Source: Beijerinckiaceae bacterium
GTDB lineage: Bacteria > Pseudomonadota > Alphaproteobacteria > Rhizobiales > Beijerinckiaceae
Assembly (NCBI GenBank): GCA_947452005.1
Contig: CANGBC010000010.1
Coordinates: forward strand, 20,549 to 84,548
DNA: 64,000 bases
Direction: 5' to 3'
In this document: positions 63,859-64,000 of the stretch, piece after piece
Layout: each line of letters starts with the position of its first letter
How positions within the stretch are numbered: the first letter of the stretch is position 1
The notes under the pieces: model-generated
The model's database searches: none
What the model was told of the DNA's origin: nothing
The model's input: only the letters and a program-made list of their open reading frames with translations
Program-made: the position numbers and the translations under genes

Positions 63859-64000
63859 TCACATTCGAAGTGCAACGCGGTTTAGCGACTGACTGAAAAG
63901 CTCGTGTGGTGTCTTGAACGCCAGTCGCTTTCGGGGCCGATTATTCAACAGGTCTTCAATTTGAGCAAGTTCAGTATCTGTCACTGACGATAGTGGTCGC
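63859..64000 (-). mobile_element. IS30-family transposase, C-terminal end (runs off window)
   Basis: Minus-strand frame open from the right edge to TGA at 63859-63861. The last 46 residues include ELAQIEDLLNNRPRKRLAFK and TPHELFSQSLNRVALRM, the C-terminal signature (LNNRPRKxLGFxTPxE) of IS30-type DDE transposases. Only the 3' end is in the window; the terminal inverted repeat, expected within 63816-63858, was not identified. Confidence 0.82.

Overview
The window reads as chromosomal DNA of an alphaproteobacterium, most likely of the order Hyphomicrobiales (Rhizobiales). Supporting features are the high GC content, the tig-clpP-clpX-lon block, an IalB-family periplasmic protein, SdhE next to mfd and recG, OpgG/OpgH glucan synthesis, a bioBFDA operon ending in a FabH-like bioZ, several Mo hydroxylases, and dispersed inverted repeats built on CGTCATTGCGAG...GCAATCCAG. 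Genus cannot be fixed from sequence alone. Most of the window is ordinary core genome. The accessory parts are the ends and two small islands.

Layout. 1-3.1 kb: surface-sugar genes (glycosyltransferase, short-chain epimerase/reductase, and a PLP enzyme with His in place of the catalytic Lys, as in ColD 3-dehydratases). 3.2-10.3 kb: tRNA-Val, a CsbD-like stress protein, then lon, clpX, clpP and tig on the minus strand and tRNA-Leu. 10.4-11.75 kb: a tightly overlapped three-gene cassette (RelE/HigB-like, HTH, DUF6941-like) that resembles an undescribed toxin-antitoxin variant. 11.8-15 kb: a TauD-type dioxygenase divergent from a LysR regulator that overlaps a multicopper-oxidase-like protein lacking most copper ligands. 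15.2-18.1 kb: nnr, a malyl-CoA-lyase-type enzyme and a 48-residue lipoprotein. 18.5-28.5 kb: hspQ, ialB, a YejA-like binding protein, a DsbA-family protein, mfd, sdhE and recG, with repeat elements between them.

28.5-41.5 kb: glmU-glmS-DUF502 on the minus strand, opgG-opgH and a CBS-BON protein on the plus strand, an MFS exporter, an ADP-forming acyl-CoA synthetase and a DUF1194 VWA protein. 41.5-47.2 kb: a cytoplasmic Mo hydroxylase (CoxL/S/M type, AYRGAGR-like form) divergent from a ThDP enzyme. 47.3-50.3 kb: two small unknown proteins and malate synthase G. 50.4-55.4 kb: bioB-F-D-A-Z. 55.5-57.8 kb: a BMP-family binding protein and a Tsx-like outer-membrane protein, plausibly for nucleoside uptake. 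57.9-63.1 kb: a second TauD enzyme, then a periplasmic electron-transfer operon (IorA-like, IorB-like, monoheme cytochrome c, FccB-like flavoprotein). 63.2-64 kb: a tail-collar-domain protein and the end of an IS30-type transposase, cut by the window edge.

The strongest candidates for undescribed biology are the three-gene cassette at 10.4-11.75 kb and the combined Mo-hydroxylase/flavocytochrome operon at 58.9-63.1 kb. Gene identities rest on motif recognition from the translated sequence; no database search was run.
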